Shown: positions 46,890 through 58,373 of the stretch, in pieces
How positions within the stretch are numbered: position 1 is the stretch's first letter
How the letters are laid out: every line of letters starts with the position of its first letter
Assembly (NCBI GenBank): GCA_015680685.1
Contig: MNCI01009146.1
Span: 172,757-236,756 of the forward strand
DNA: 64,000 bases
Direction: 5' to 3'
Source: Gnetum montanum
Taxonomy: Eukaryota; Streptophyta; Gnetopsida; Gnetales; Gnetaceae
The notes under the pieces: model-generated
The model's database searches: none
What the model was told of the DNA's origin: nothing
Seen by the model: only the letters and a program-made list of their open reading frames with translations
Program-made: the position numbers and the translations under genes

Positions 46890-47872
46890 TGTAGGGTATA
46901 GGGATATCTCTTCTAATTCCATTTTCCTTACTCTGCAGATGGTTTTTGTAGTGTTTAGGCTCTATAGAGATGCCATGGAAGGCTAAGAGATATCTAGGTT
47001 ATGTAGCAATCATCTTAGGAGAAACATCCCACATGTGAGTAAGATGTTCCAGTTCTCAAATGAGACATCACATAGGTTGAGAGATGTCTTATACATAGGT
47101 TAGATGTCCTAGATATAGTGGAGATGTCCCACTTGCATTCTTGGTTTGATAATGAGATGTATATCTTAGGGAGACATCCTAGCTCAAAGTGAGACATGTT
47201 AGCCTTCATGGAGATTTCTTTTACCACATAGAAATGTCTCTTCTACAAGTTGTGTTTGTCACTAGGAAAACTTAGAAAAGGTCTAGGATGATCCATACAA
47301 CTAGGAAAACTTCTAAATTGGCCATTCTGAATTGAAAAATAGTTAAACAAGAGGGAAAAAGATAGAAACATCATAAAGCTCCTCAAGTTGAGTTGGGGAA
47401 AGATTTCTAAGTTTCTTGTCTTGGTTTTTCAATAAATATTGTATTTGTTTCTTCATGAGATATCATGAGAATAGTTGATGAGATTATGTAACAGATGTTA
47501 AGAAAGCACATTGAGTGAGTATAAGATTATGGTTGTAGCTTCAAGGTCATTTGTATGTGTTTAGTCTATGTATTCTTATATTCTTACTTATGTATTGAGA
47601 TCTTAGTCTTGAGTTTTCAGAGATATTTTCTAATGGTTATACCTTGAATTGAGATCAATTTTTGTGTGATTATAGAGCCTTATGCTTTGCAATATTATTT
47701 GAGTATGGTGGATGTTTTGGATGTTTCATGGGTTGTGGAATGCCGATGTAATCTTCTATGCATTATTTGAAGATAGCTAGTTTTCTTATTTTCTAGAATA
47801 TAATATTGTCTTTTATAATATTTTGATTTAGTGGAATTGAAGATTAATTTCTATTAAAGTAAACCTACTCCA
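46890..47872 (+). repeat. E3 5' LTR
   Basis: This 983-bp LTR starts TGTAGGGTATAGGG and ends CTACTCCA. It pairs with 51297-52219 and more distantly with the E4 LTR at 52821. Motifs of the GAGATGTC/GAGACATC type cluster at about 46970-47230. A weak iMet-like primer site follows at 47876-47890. Confidence 0.78.
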
Positions 47873-47941
47873 ACATTATTATTATGAGATCTTTTGGTTG
47901 ATTATTGCTTGAAATTCATTGTAGATATTTATCAAATTCAG

Positions 47942-49670
47942 ATGACACCTAAGAAACTAAAGGTACAAGTCATAAATAGAGAAATGGAGAGCATGAAATT
48001 TATCTTTCAGTTAATTGTTTCTTATTTAGACAAAATTAGTTTTAGAGCATATTGAATGTAGGTCTTATTTTTATTCTAACATGTAGAGATGATGACATGA
48101 CTGTAGGTACTACTTCTATTTTGACATGTAGAGACTATGAGTACTAACATTTATAGAGTGAAGAATTATCCTAGCCAAGTGATAGGAATGAAAAGGAAGG
48201 AAAATCTTGCTATGGAAATATTAGAATCCATCAACCAAGGATGCTAATGGAAGAAAAGCTAATTCCTCATGTCAAAACTCCAAGAGCTCCATCACTAGTC
48301 ACTACTTCTCATGCAAGATTAATGAGAAAGATGAAGCAAGGCTTTCTAAAATGTTTAGAAATGTTGCCAAACTTTCATATGTATAACTAAAGGCTCTTAA
48401 TGATGTAGATGGCACCAATTATTTCTTAAGTTTGCTCAAGGTACTTGACAAACACTTTAAGTTGGAAGAGATACCAAACTAATTAAAGATACCTATTGCT
48501 AAATCCATATTAGAAGGTATGGCTTCTACTTAGTAAGAAAAGTAGTCCCAAGCTTAAAAAAGATAAAATGATCAATCCATTATGGATTGGAACCTAATGA
48601 AATACAAATTGGAAAGATAATTTTAATAGTCTTATCAAAACTAAGAGACAATTATGAAGTTGAAATTTCTAAGATAAGGTAACAAAGATGTCAAGGATCT
48701 CTACCTTGAATTTTGTGGACCATTTTCTCAAGATAAGGTAAATTGGAAGAAATACAAATAGGCTTCAATACTTTTAGAAGGTCTTAAAATGGCATATTAA
48801 CAAGATTTGTTATTGTATAAGTCATAAACTATTAATGAGGATTATGATTTGGTATTCGAAGCAAAGAAGAAACCAAACGGATTTGGAAACAAGAACAAAC
48901 AAAATTCTAAGGTAAAGGATAATAGATCCAAGTTAAAGAAGGAATCCAAGTCCAAATATAAAGACAAGGATGGCTACCATGACAAGAATATTGAAATGTA
49001 TGATTAGAAGGAAAAAATCAAGGATCAAGGTAAGGGAGGCAAAGGTCAAGGTAGCAACTCATCAAAGATTCAATGCTTCAAGTGTGAAGAATGAGGACAC
49101 AAGCAATGGAAATTTCCACTTCACAAGGCATCCAAGGGCAAATATGTTCAAACCATCAAAGTAGAGGAGACATCAACCCAAGCTCTTCAGAGAGATAATC
49201 CTAATGCTTTCAATATTGAGAAAATTTTTTAATTAAATTCTTATGTATCCATGATGAATGTAAATAGATGAGACCATCCTAATAAGAAAATACTATTTCA
49301 AATTGGGGTTAGATATTCACATAGTTTGGAATGGATTCATATTTTGATTAACTTGAGAGCCCAATAAAATGTTAGTTTGTCTAGGATAGTTGCTTGAGTA
49401 GGTTTGGTAACTAAACCTTATCCAATATGCTACAAGGTACATTGGCTATCTAGGAATTACTCTCAAGAGGCAAGAGAGCAATGTTTTTTCAAATTTAAAT
49501 TTAACATTTTTCATGATGTTGTGAGATGTGATGTACTTCTAATTGATTATGCTGATGTAATTATTAATATAACTTGGAATTTTTATAATGATGTTTAGTT
49601 TGAAGGAGCAAGAAATGTATGGATTGTAGCTAGACCTAAAGAAATCCATGAGTTGATTCCTATGATAACT
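47942..49670 (+). pseudogene. E3 gag and protease remnant
   Basis: Gag starts at ATG 47942 (MTPKKLKVQVINREMESMK), the counterpart of the E4 start. A knuckle remnant near 49060-49110 reads QCFKCEExGHKQW-like, with C-x2-C visible. The protease region at about 49200-49600 includes PYKVHWLSR and KFNIFHDVVRCDVLLIDYAD (open at 49404-49598). A 45-bp tandem duplication lies in gag at about 48057-48146. Stops and frameshifts are numerous. Confidence 0.7.
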
Positions 49671-49829
49671 AAATAAGTGAGGCAACAAAGCTCACTAAAA
49701 CATTTCTTAATCTTTTAAGCAAGAAGGAATACATTAAGGAGCATGATGAAACTTATTTTATTTTTATTATGGTATCAATAGCTGCTTATAATCATGATGA
49801 TGCATAGGTAGAACTTTCAACAAGTGTTC

Positions 49830-50220
49830 TAGGCTTGAAGGAGATGTTTCCTAAGGTCTTCAAAGGGAAATTAGATGAATTGCCACCAATGAGGAATGTT
49901 CAACATCAAATTGATTTCATTCCTAGTGCTACCATTTCTAACAAGAGAGAATACTAGATGGCATCTAATCAGCCAAAATAATTGCAAAGGTAACTAAAGG
50001 AGTTACTTGCAAATGGTTTTTTGAGGAAATCCATTTCACCTCATGGAGTTCCAATAGTTCTCGTGTGAAAGAAGAAGCACAAAAGTTGAAAAACAATGTG
50101 CTAGCTCATACATTATCTAGAATGCATGTGGTAGATTTCAAGATACCTCATGTGAAAGGTATGAAAGATTTTTCTAATTTATATGAACATGATGTTGAAT
50201 TCTTTGAAGAAAGAAAACCA
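49830..50220 (+). pseudogene. E3 RT start joined to RNase H end
   Basis: The frame LKEMFPKVFKGKLDELPP (near 49838-49890) is the pre-RT segment and LLANGFLRKSISPHGVP (near 50005-50055) the start of RT. Around 50090 the text switches to NVLAHTLSRMHVVDF (near 50096-50140), which in E4 (near 56866-56910) is the end of RNase H. About 750 bp or more of RT and RNase H are therefore deleted here. The deletion has no extra sequence at the joint. Confidence 0.75.
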
Positions 50221-50730
50221 TTGAATTTTGGAACTCCTATGTGAAATATTGAAGCTTGAAGCTTTGATGATATTGCATAGCCATATGTTGAACATCAATT
50301 TGAATCAAAGATGGATAGAAGAAATCATGATGAGGTAAGTGAGTCTAAACATTACCTTGCAACTAGTAGTAATATCTCTCATGTGGAAGCTAGTGTAATG
50401 GATGCTACTTTTTCACTTTCGATTTGTAGTGGTTTGTTCCATTGTGATGATGAGAATTAAGATCATTATGGTGATTATGTTGAAGTTGTGAGTTATGTTG
50501 TGAATGATTGGAGTAATATACCTTTAGATGCCATTTCTAGTAGGAAAAATAATAATAATGATAATATTTCTAATTCTACATTTGATAATGATGTCTATAG
50601 TAGTATTCAATATAAGAAGACTATTATTGATGTTGATGTTAACATTGATAGTGATGAATTGGATTACCTTAGTTGTGAAATGGATTAACATCATGAAGAT
50701 AATTTACATCATGGGTTTGATGGTGGAGAA
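50221..50730 (+). pseudogene. Unassigned acidic coding-like stretch in E3
   Basis: The same frame continues from the RNase H remnant for about 170 codons with few stops and is rich in Asp, Asn and Ser (open part 50488-50688, including SSRKNNNNDNISNSTFDNDV). In E4 the corresponding place holds the integrase zinc and core domains, to which this has no visible similarity. It could be captured host sequence, a divergent spacer, or a piece of another element. No family was recognised. Confidence 0.5.
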
Positions 50731-51150
50731 AGGATGAGTGAGAAATTTCAAATACCAAGAAGGAGAACAAGGCTAAGGAGAGAGTCCTCAAGAGAAATGG
50801 AGATAAGCAAAAACCTATTTTTTGTTGGTAACTTAGTTTCAACGTCCTTGAAGAAGAAGGAGTTGAGAGATGTTTACTTCTTAAAGTTGAAAGCCAAGAA
50901 GACATGGCCTTTCAAAAATAATGTTAAGATCAATGATAATAATTTTGAAATTAACTTACCAAAGTGATGTTGGTTTTTCTTTTATGTTTAATATTTTAGA
51001 TCTTATGCACTATCATGGACTAGTTGATGATGAAACCATATAAGATGCCATTGATGAGTTGAAGAGGGCTATTGATCAGTCCAAGCCTTTAATGAAGAGA
51101 AATATAATCGTACTAATTATAAAGAAGTTTCAAGCACTTGAGGAATGCAA
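50731..51150 (+). pseudogene. E3 integrase C-terminal remnant
   Basis: The piece LKAKKTWPFKNNVKINDNNF (near 50888-50950) matches the GPY/F-type C-terminal domain in E4 (LKAKKMDLFKIKANIINNAF at 57965-58025). Downstream, DELKRAIDQSKPL (near 51053-51092) is shared with E4 and probably belongs to the end of the polyprotein. A purine-rich tract at 51276-51296 leads into the 3' LTR. Confidence 0.7.
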
Positions 51151-51296
51151 AGGCATGAGTACTTGATTTATTGAAAGGATGTATCCACTAATGATGTTGT
51201 ATCAATTCATAAGAGCAAACCTCTTAAGTGGAGATTCACTGCTACCCCTATTCTCTTATTCACATGAGTTTACTTTTTAAAGGGTGGGAAAGCTAG

Positions 51297-52219
51297 TGTC
51301 ATGAAACCTATTTCAATTCCTCTTTCTCTTCCCTATAAATGATTTAGGCTCTGTGGAAATGTCTTGGAAGTTTAAGAAATGTTTGGTCTATGTAGTAGTC
51401 ATCTCAAGAGAGATGTCCCACATGTGAGTGAGACATACTAGCTCTCAGGGAAGACATCTCATAGGTTGGAAGACATCCCACAATCAATGGATAGGTTTCA
51501 CCTACATTCTAGATTTGATAGTGAGACATCTCTCACATACCTTAGATATCTCAAGGGGATGTCTCCTACTAGACAAATATGTCTCTCCTGCAAGTTGTGT
51601 TTGTCAATAAGATGACCCAAGGAAGGCTTGAGACAACCTGTATAGCTAGGAAAACTTATGAATTGACTATTTAAAATTGGAAAAAACCTAAATAAGAGAA
51701 GAAAAAAAATAGATACATCATGCAGATCCTCAATTTGAGTTGGAAAAATATTTCTAGGTTTCTTATCTTGGGCTTTTAATAAACATTCTATGTGTTTCTT
51801 TATCATATTTCATGAGTAGAGTTGATGAGATTATGCAAGAGATGTCATGAGAGCACACTAAGCAAGTACATGATTGTGGTTACAACTTCAAAGTGAATTA
51901 TGTGCATTCAATCTATGTGTTCTTTTATTATTTATTATGAGTTAAGATCTCAGTATTGAGTTGTGGAAGAGATTCTCTATTAGTTATACCTTGCATTAAT
52001 ATTAATTGTTGTGTGGTTGTCAAACCTTATGCTCTACAATATCATTTGATTGTGGTGAGTGTTTTTTATGTTTTGTGAGTTATGGAATCTTGATGTAACC
52101 TTCGATTAATTAACTAAAGATAGCTAGTTTTCTTGTTTTCTAGCATATCGAATTATGTTTCATAATATCTAGATTTAGTGGTATTAAAGGTTAATTTCTA
52201 TTCAAATGAAATTACTCTA
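51297..52219 (+). repeat. E3 3' LTR
   Basis: This 923-bp LTR starts TGTCATGAAACC and ends CTCTA. Its GAGACATC/GAGATGTC-type motifs lie at about 51360-51600. Confidence 0.78.
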
Positions 52220-52244
52220 GGGTATCTAAGGTAGGGGATTTACA

Positions 52245-52820
52245 ATACATATCTCATAAAGTTGAAGATCCATAATCACAAATTTTTGATATGATCAATT
52301 CTAAAAACATAAGATATATAAAATCCATATGAGATGCTAATCGCTAATGACATTAACTACTAAATCATTCTTTTCCAAATCAACACTAGATGTAGCATGA
52401 TAGAATAAGGTTCCACAAAGAATAAGACATAGTAGCATCTTTAGATATCCTAGAATTACACAACAATCATTAGTATCCAAATTTTGATAAATTCACTTAT
52501 TGATATAATCAAATCCTAGCAACCCTCATAGAATAGAACTCATATAAATTTTATAATAGGATACATTTAATCCAGTTCCTAAGAAAATAAAACCATAAAT
52601 AGTACTTTGTTTATATCCCAAAGAAATAAAAGAAATATTCGTAGTATCTGAATATAATAATCAAGGTGTTAATATTTTTTTCTAAATATATAAAATCTAC
52701 ATCTTTAATACTATATTGTAATACGCTTCCACCTAACCTTAGGAGAAAAGAAATTACATATGATCAAACCTTGGACTGTGAAAGATCTTGGTGAGAAAGT
52801 TCAATTGGAATGACCTATGG
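52245..52820. other. AT-rich sequence between H and E4
   Basis: No gene is seen. It is host DNA to the right of H and may belong to an older decayed LTR that continues after 58849. Confidence 0.35.
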
Positions 52821-53656
52821 TGTAGGGATACCTCTTCTAATTCCATTCTATTTTCTCTATAACAGTTTTGGAGTTTTTCTAGTGTTGAAAAGATATCTTG
52901 GTTGAGAGTTGAGCTTGCAAGAGATGTCTTAGGTAAAACATAATCATCTTAAATAAGAAATCTCACATGAGAATGAAATGTTCCAATAATAGTAAGATGT
53001 CTTAGCTAAGATATCCTAGGTTTGCTTAAAACATCTCAACTCTAATGGAGACATCTCAAGCCTATGTGAGATATACCACTTGCTAGTAAGGTTTAATAGT
53101 GAGATGATTCAAATGAGTGGGAAACATTCGAAATTACTCATTCCATTTTAGGACATAATTGAAATGGTGAAGGAAAAGATTAAAATATTATGGGATCTTT
53201 AAGTTAAGTTGGGAAAAGATATTTGGATTTTTGGAATCCTAAATCAAATAAATATTAGTGTTTCTTTATGCTTTTAGTATCATTTCATAAGTTGATGTGA
53301 GTTGGTTAAGTGATAAAGATTAAAATAGAGCACATTGCATAAGTGCATGTGTGTTTTCTTATGTCTTTCTTGTGAGTTGAGATCTCAATCCTAGGTTATA
53401 GGAGAGATTCTCTATTATTTATGTCTTCCATTAAGAGTATCCATTGTGTGGTTGTAGAGCCTCATTCTCTACAACATTGTTGGAGTATTGTAAGTGTGTT
53501 TGGATGTGTTTTGGGTTATGAAAACTTATTATAATTATTATTTCTAATAATTAAAAATAGCTAGTTTTCTTATTTTCTAGGATATTTATTTTTCTATTCA
53601 TAATATCTAAATTTAGAGGCTTCAATGTTATTTTTCATTCGAGTGGACCTGCTTTA
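52821..53656 (+). repeat. E4 5' LTR
   Basis: This LTR of about 836 bp starts TGTAGGGATACC. It aligns with the E3 LTRs over most of its length (for example TAATTCCATT at the start and AGATAGCTAGTTTTCTT near the end). Confidence 0.78.
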
Positions 53657-53664
53657 GTTCTTTC

Positions 53665-53683
53665 TTAGTATTAGAGTATTAGG
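53665..53683 (+). other. E4 primer binding site (tRNA-iMet type)
   Basis: TTAGTATTAGAGTATTAGG resembles TGGTATCAGAGC with three changes in the core 12 bases. Confidence 0.6.
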
Positions 53684-53725
53684 TTAAATGCTAATTATAC
53701 TTAATTAAAGATTTAGTCAAATTTA

Positions 53726-54935
53726 GATGACACCTAAGAAGAAATAGGTTCAATCCCTAAATAGAGACATGGAGAGCATGAAGTCTACCTTCCAACTAAT
53801 GGTTCCTTAGTTGGATGAAATCAACATAACGATAGATAGGAATGTAGGTCCTATTCATATTCAAACACACTAAGGTGATGAGCATTCAAATTTAAATGAT
53901 GATGATGAATTTTCTTAGCCAGGTGGAGGAAATGATGAGGAAGAGAAATCTACTATTAGAATCCATTATTCAAGGATTCCAATGGAAGGGATTCCTATTC
54001 CTTAGATGAAAATTCCCAAAGTTTGATTGTCAACCTTTACTTATTTCCATGGCAAGGTTAATGATGAAGATGAAGCAAGACTTACTAGAGTGTTCTAGAA
54101 TTCTGCAAGACTCATGTACATTAAGTTGAAGACTTTTAATGGTGTATATGGAACTAATGCTTTTTTAAGTTAGCTAAAAGAACTTGACAAGCATTTTGAG
54201 TTGGAAGAGGTACCAAATCATTTAAGAGTATCTATTGCTAAATCTAGATTAGAAGGCATGTCTTCTACTTGATGGGAAAAGGAGTTATAAGGTTATGAAA
54301 GACAAAATGAAAACCCCATTAGAGATTAGAATCTAATAAACTACAAGTTGAGAAGAAAATTTAAATAGTCTCATCAAAGGTAAGAAACTATAATGAAGTT
54401 GAAGTCTCTAAGGAAATGTGAGAAAGATGTCAAAGAATATTACATCAAAATTTATGATCTATTCCATCTAGCTAAGGTAAAGTGGAAAGAGTATAAATAG
54501 ACTTTAGTCATTTTAGGATGTCTAAAAATTATAGATCAGTAGGAGTTATATTCTATGAGCCATAAACTCTTAATAAGACTTATGATTTGGCACTCAAGGC
54601 AGGAAAGAAACTAAGAAAATTTGGAGATAGAAGCAAACAAACTTCTAATGGAGAGGATAAAGAATCCAAATGAAAAAAGTGATCCAAGTTCAAATTTTAA
54701 TACAAAGATGGAAATTATGATAAGAAGATAGAGAAAGATAATGAGAAGGGAAAAGTCATGAAGGACCAATGCAAGAAAGTCAAGTATCAAGGCAAAAATT
54801 CATTCAAGATTCAATGCTTTAAATTTGATAAATGAAGATAAAAGCAATCAGAATGTCCATTTCACAAGGTATCCATGGGTAAAAATGTACAAATCATAAA
54901 GGTGGAGAAGACATCAAACTAAGCTGTTTGAAGAG
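53726..54935 (+). pseudogene. E4 gag remnant
   Basis: Gag starts at ATG 53726 (MTPKKK). The gag core includes LKELDKHFELEEVPNHLRVS (near 54175-54235) and AKSRLEGMSST, a familiar gypsy gag block. A CCHC knuckle near 54810-54860 is degenerate (QCFKFDK...SECPFHK). Gag would form particles and bind RNA. There are many stops and frame changes. Confidence 0.75.
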
Positions 54936-55700
54936 GTAATCTTAATAATCCTAAGATTGAGATAGTTTTTGAATTAAATTCTTGTGCATTCATGAGGATT
55001 GTGAATAAAGGAGATCATCCTACTAGAAAATTGTTATTTTAGATTCAAGATAGATTTTTTCTTAATTGGGAATGGATTTATGTTTTAATTAACAAACTAA
55101 GCACAAAAAAATGTTATCTCTTATAGAGTGCTTTCTAGATTGCATTTGGTAACTATTCATTATCTTAAACCCTACAAGGTGTATTTCTTGTCTAGAGATT
55201 TCCCTCAAGAGGTGAAAGAATAATGTACTTTGAAATTTAAAATTGAAATTTTCTATGATGTTGTAAAGTATGATGTACTTCCAATTAATTATGGTGATTT
55301 AATTCTTAGAAAACCTTGGAATTTTTATAATTGATGCTTAATTTAATGAAGCAAGAAATATGTAAAGTGTAGCAAGACCTAATGAAATCCATGAGTTTAT
55401 TCCTATGATAATTGGACACATAAGATAGCTAGGCTCACTAAATGCTTCCTTAATCCTTATATGAGAGAGAAAATATATTAAGAAACATGATGAGGCTAGT
55501 TTTGATCTTGTTGTTATATCAATAGTTTCTTCTAATGATGATGACGTGCATGTTGAACTTTCTACATGTGTGATAGGCTTGAAGCAACTTTCCAAGGTGT
55601 TTAAGGGGGAATTAGATGGAATGTATAATATCAGATTGATTTTATTATTCATGATATCAATCCAAGTGAGATAGCACACTAGATGAAACCAAATCAGTAG
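54936..55700 (+). pseudogene. E4 protease remnant
   Basis: The block VNKGDHPTRKLLF (near 55002-55045) precedes a degenerate catalytic region near 55075-55130, then PYKVYFLSRDFPQEVKE-like text near 55175-55220, and RKPWNFYN near 55308-55332. The order matches E3 and chromovirus proteases. The catalytic motif is not intact, so it is inactive. Confidence 0.65.
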
Positions 55701-56330
55701 GAAGAATTCCAAAGACAAGTTAAGGACTTGCTCGCAAATGTCTTCATAAGGGAATTCATTTTACCTTGTATAGTTCTAGTAGTGATAGTGCCAAAGAAGA
55801 AAAATGATGAAGGGAGGATATGTATTGACTTCAAGGAATTGAATAGGATAGCAGTGAGGTATAGATTATTTATTCAAAGAATGGATGATATCCTTGATGT
55901 CCTTACAAATGCTAAGACTTTTAGCAAGATTGATTTGAAGAATGGTTATCATCAAATTACAATCATACCTAGTGATGAATGAAACACAACTTTCAAAGCA
56001 TTGAATGGATTATTTGAGTGGTTGGTGATGCCATTTGGGCTCAAAAATGTACTTGATACATTCATGACATTGATGCATGAGGTATTAAAGGACTTGATTG
56101 GTAACTATTATATTATCATTTTTAATGAAATTTTGGTATATAGCTCTAATGAGGAAGAGAACTTGGATTACTTGAAAATGATGTGTCTTAAATTAGAGAA
56201 GGAATAGTTGGTGAACAATGTGAAGAAAAGTCATTGCTTCAAGAGGAAAATCACATATTTATGACATCTACTTTCTAGAAAAAATTGGATGGAACCCACC
56301 AAGGTGAGGACTATTTGAAATTAGCCAACT
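55701..56330 (+). pseudogene. E4 reverse transcriptase remnant
   Basis: Open at 55728-55982 and 56001-56207 in one frame. Visible blocks are VVIVPKKKNDEGRICIDFKE (near 55780-55840), FSKIDLKNGYHQI (near 55918-55957), LFEWLVMPFGLKN (near 56010-56047) and NYYIIIFNEILVYS (near 56103-56145). The last is the catalytic YxDD site; here the two aspartates read Asn-Glu, so polymerase activity is lost. RT would copy the element RNA into DNA. Confidence 0.85.
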
Positions 56331-56960
56331 TATAAGAATATTGGGGAGAAAACATAATTTATTAGTTTAGTAGGTTTTTATCAAAGGTTCATAAAAAATT
56401 TAGTGGTATTTCTTGGCCTATGTTTGTTTTTTCAAAGAAACCGAAAGATTTTAAATAGGATAATGAAACCTAAAGAGCTTTGACTTGTTAAGAGCAAAGA
56501 TTTCTAGTAAATTCATTCCTACAATTCTTGGTTTTCTGGATCTTTTTCAAGTGTAGGTGGATACAATTGGACTCACCATTGGTGGGGTAATTTCACAAGA
56601 AGGTAGGCCTATTACTTTCTTTTATGAAAAGTTTAATGAGTTAAGACAAAAATATAGCGTAGATGAGAAGGTGTTGTACACTATTCTTTAAGCAATCAAG
56701 CATTAGAAGCATTACTTATTATCCAATAAATTTACTTTGATGATGGACCACAAAGCATTACAATTTCTAAACTCTCAAAAAAATTTGAGTGTAAAGAATA
56801 TGGAGTGAATTACACAATTATAGGAGTTTAATTTTATGTTGAAATACAAATGTAGAAAAGCTAATGTGGTTTCTAATGCATTTTCCAACATGCATGTGGT
56901 AAATTTTAGTGTATCCCATGTGAAAGGTATGGATGATTTTACTAATTTTTATGAAAATAA
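56331..56960 (+). pseudogene. E4 RNase H remnant
   Basis: RPITFFYEKFNELRQKYSV (near 56607-56662), DEKVLYTIL (56661-56688), DHKALQFLNS (near 56748-56778) and KANVVSNAFSNMHVV (near 56857-56900) follow gypsy RNase H order; the last corresponds to the usual ADALSR motif. Stops occur. Confidence 0.78.
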
Positions 56961-58140
56961 TTATCATTTTGGGTAGGTTTGAAAAAGCCTAAAGGAGCCA
57001 TTATTAAATAGGATAGATCATTAAAGAAACTATCATATTCCAGATGAACATCTATTCAAGATCAAAAAGGTATGTATTTCTAATTTTGATTTTAGAAAAA
57101 AAAAGGGTTTTGCTTGAAAAGAATTGTAGTGGTATGGAAGGTCACATGAGCAAGGATAAAACATTGAAAATTGTGGGTAGGGACTATTTTTAACCTAGTA
57201 TAACAACCAAAGTTTCAAAATTCATGAAGGAGTGTTTGGACATTATATACCTTTGCTAATCCCTATAAGAAAGTATGTCAATGAACTCTATGAATGCTAT
57301 TCCAAAGACTAAGAGTGGAAATGATGTAATTTTTGTTATGGTGGAATATTTTTTTAAGATGGCACACTTTATTCCACGTAAAAAGATAAGCTATGTATTT
57401 AAGGTGGTAAATATTTTTTTTCTAACATGTTGTGAAGTTGAATGGTATTCATTTGAACATTATTAGTGATAGACACTCCATGTTTACAAATCATTTTTTA
57501 AGGTACCTTTGGAAAATTTTAACAACAAAAGTAAATATTTCTAGTGAATATCATTCATAATCTGATAAACAACCAAAGGTAGTAAATACATCATTGTTGA
57601 ATATTTTGAGGTGTCCATATGATGGATAGCCAAATAGGTTGGATTACATGTTGTGTCATGCTAAATTTTCTTATAATAATACTTTTCATGTTGCTACTGA
57701 AAAAATTCTATTTGAGGTAAATTATGATTTTTTTCCAGAGATGGTGGAAAATTTAAAGAGCTTTGATGTGAAGCTTAACTTAGTACTAATTTTCTGCAAG
57801 ATATGGGGGATCTCCATGCACAAGTAAAATCAAATCTTGAGAAGAAGACTAAAGAAAGAGTGCTAAAGAGAAATGAGGACAACTAGAAGCTAAATTTGGT
57901 TATTGATGACTTGGTATGCATTCACTTGATAAGGATGATATTGAGAGTTATCAACTTCTCTAATTTGAAAGCCAAGAAGATGGATCTTTTCAAAATTAAG
58001 GCCAATATTATTAATAATGCTTTTAATATTGACTTACCCAAAAATGTTGGTATGCCTTCTATGTTTAATGTTATAAATATTATGACTATCATGGATAGGT
58101 TGATGAGGAAATCATACAAAGTAGTAATGATGAGTTGAAA
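56961..58140 (+). pseudogene. E4 integrase remnant
   Basis: The zinc-binding part is near 57100-57200 (GMEGHMSKDKTL). The core includes IPKTKSGNDVIFVMVEYFFK (near 57300-57360) and MAHFIPRKK (57359-57385). A later block, LLNILRCPYDG, is near 57595-57625, followed by AKFSYNN (near 57660-57680) and a C-terminal GPY/F-type domain with FKIKANIINNAFNIDLPKN (near 57980-58045). It would insert cDNA. No chromodomain is seen, although DELK/QSKPL text continues to about 58170. Confidence 0.8.
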
Positions 58141-58373
58141 TGGGCCATTGATTAGTCCAAGCCTTTACTGGAAAGAAAGGTAATCATACTTAAGTGAAGA
58201 AAAGTTTCAAGAACTTATGAACTAAATAGGCATAAGTACTTAATCCATTAGGAGGATTAATGCATTGATGATGTTTTATGGATTCATGAGACCAAACAAC
58301 ATAAGTGGGGGATCACTTCAGCCCCTACTCCCTTATTCACATGAGTTTACCTTTTGAGGGATGGGAGAGTTGG

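Larger units (their letters stand above)
46890..52219 (+). mobile_element. E3: internally rearranged chromovirus-like element
   Basis: The 5' LTR is 46890-47872 and the 3' LTR 51297-52219. It lies 48 bp to the right of the Tat insertion, in the same H LTR. Target duplication is tentative (TAAGG before, TAGGG after; boundary uncertain by a few bases). Internally it has gag, protease and the first part of RT, then jumps to the end of RNase H, an unassigned acidic stretch and the integrase C-terminal end. The RT core, most of RNase H and the integrase core are missing relative to sister E4. Confidence 0.8.
3938..52244 (-). mobile_element. H: Tekay/Del-type chromovirus split by four insertions
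   Basis: This minus-strand Ty3/gypsy element has the order 5' LTR (right), iMet primer site, gag, protease, RT, RNase H, integrase, chromodomain, polypurine tract and 3' LTR (left). The LTR outer edges are TGTAGTGCCCCAC at 3938 and GATTTACA at 52244. The flanking 5-mers ATATA (3933-3937) and ATACA (52245-52249) look like a target duplication with one change. Removing the insertions at 8285-14436, 17146-17989, 20232-46841 and about 46890-52222 leaves about 9.4 kb. LTRs over 2 kb and a C-terminal chromodomain fit Tekay/Del. All genes are decayed. Confidence 0.8.
16589..52244 (-). repeat. H 5' LTR, split by three insertions
   Basis: The LTR pieces are 16589-17145, 17990-20226/20231, 46842-46889 and about 52223-52244, totalling about 2.87 kb. 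Joined, they follow the left LTR in order. The right copy holds about 450 bp (near 16690-17140) that have no counterpart in the left copy, so one of the two LTRs has an indel. Confidence 0.75.
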
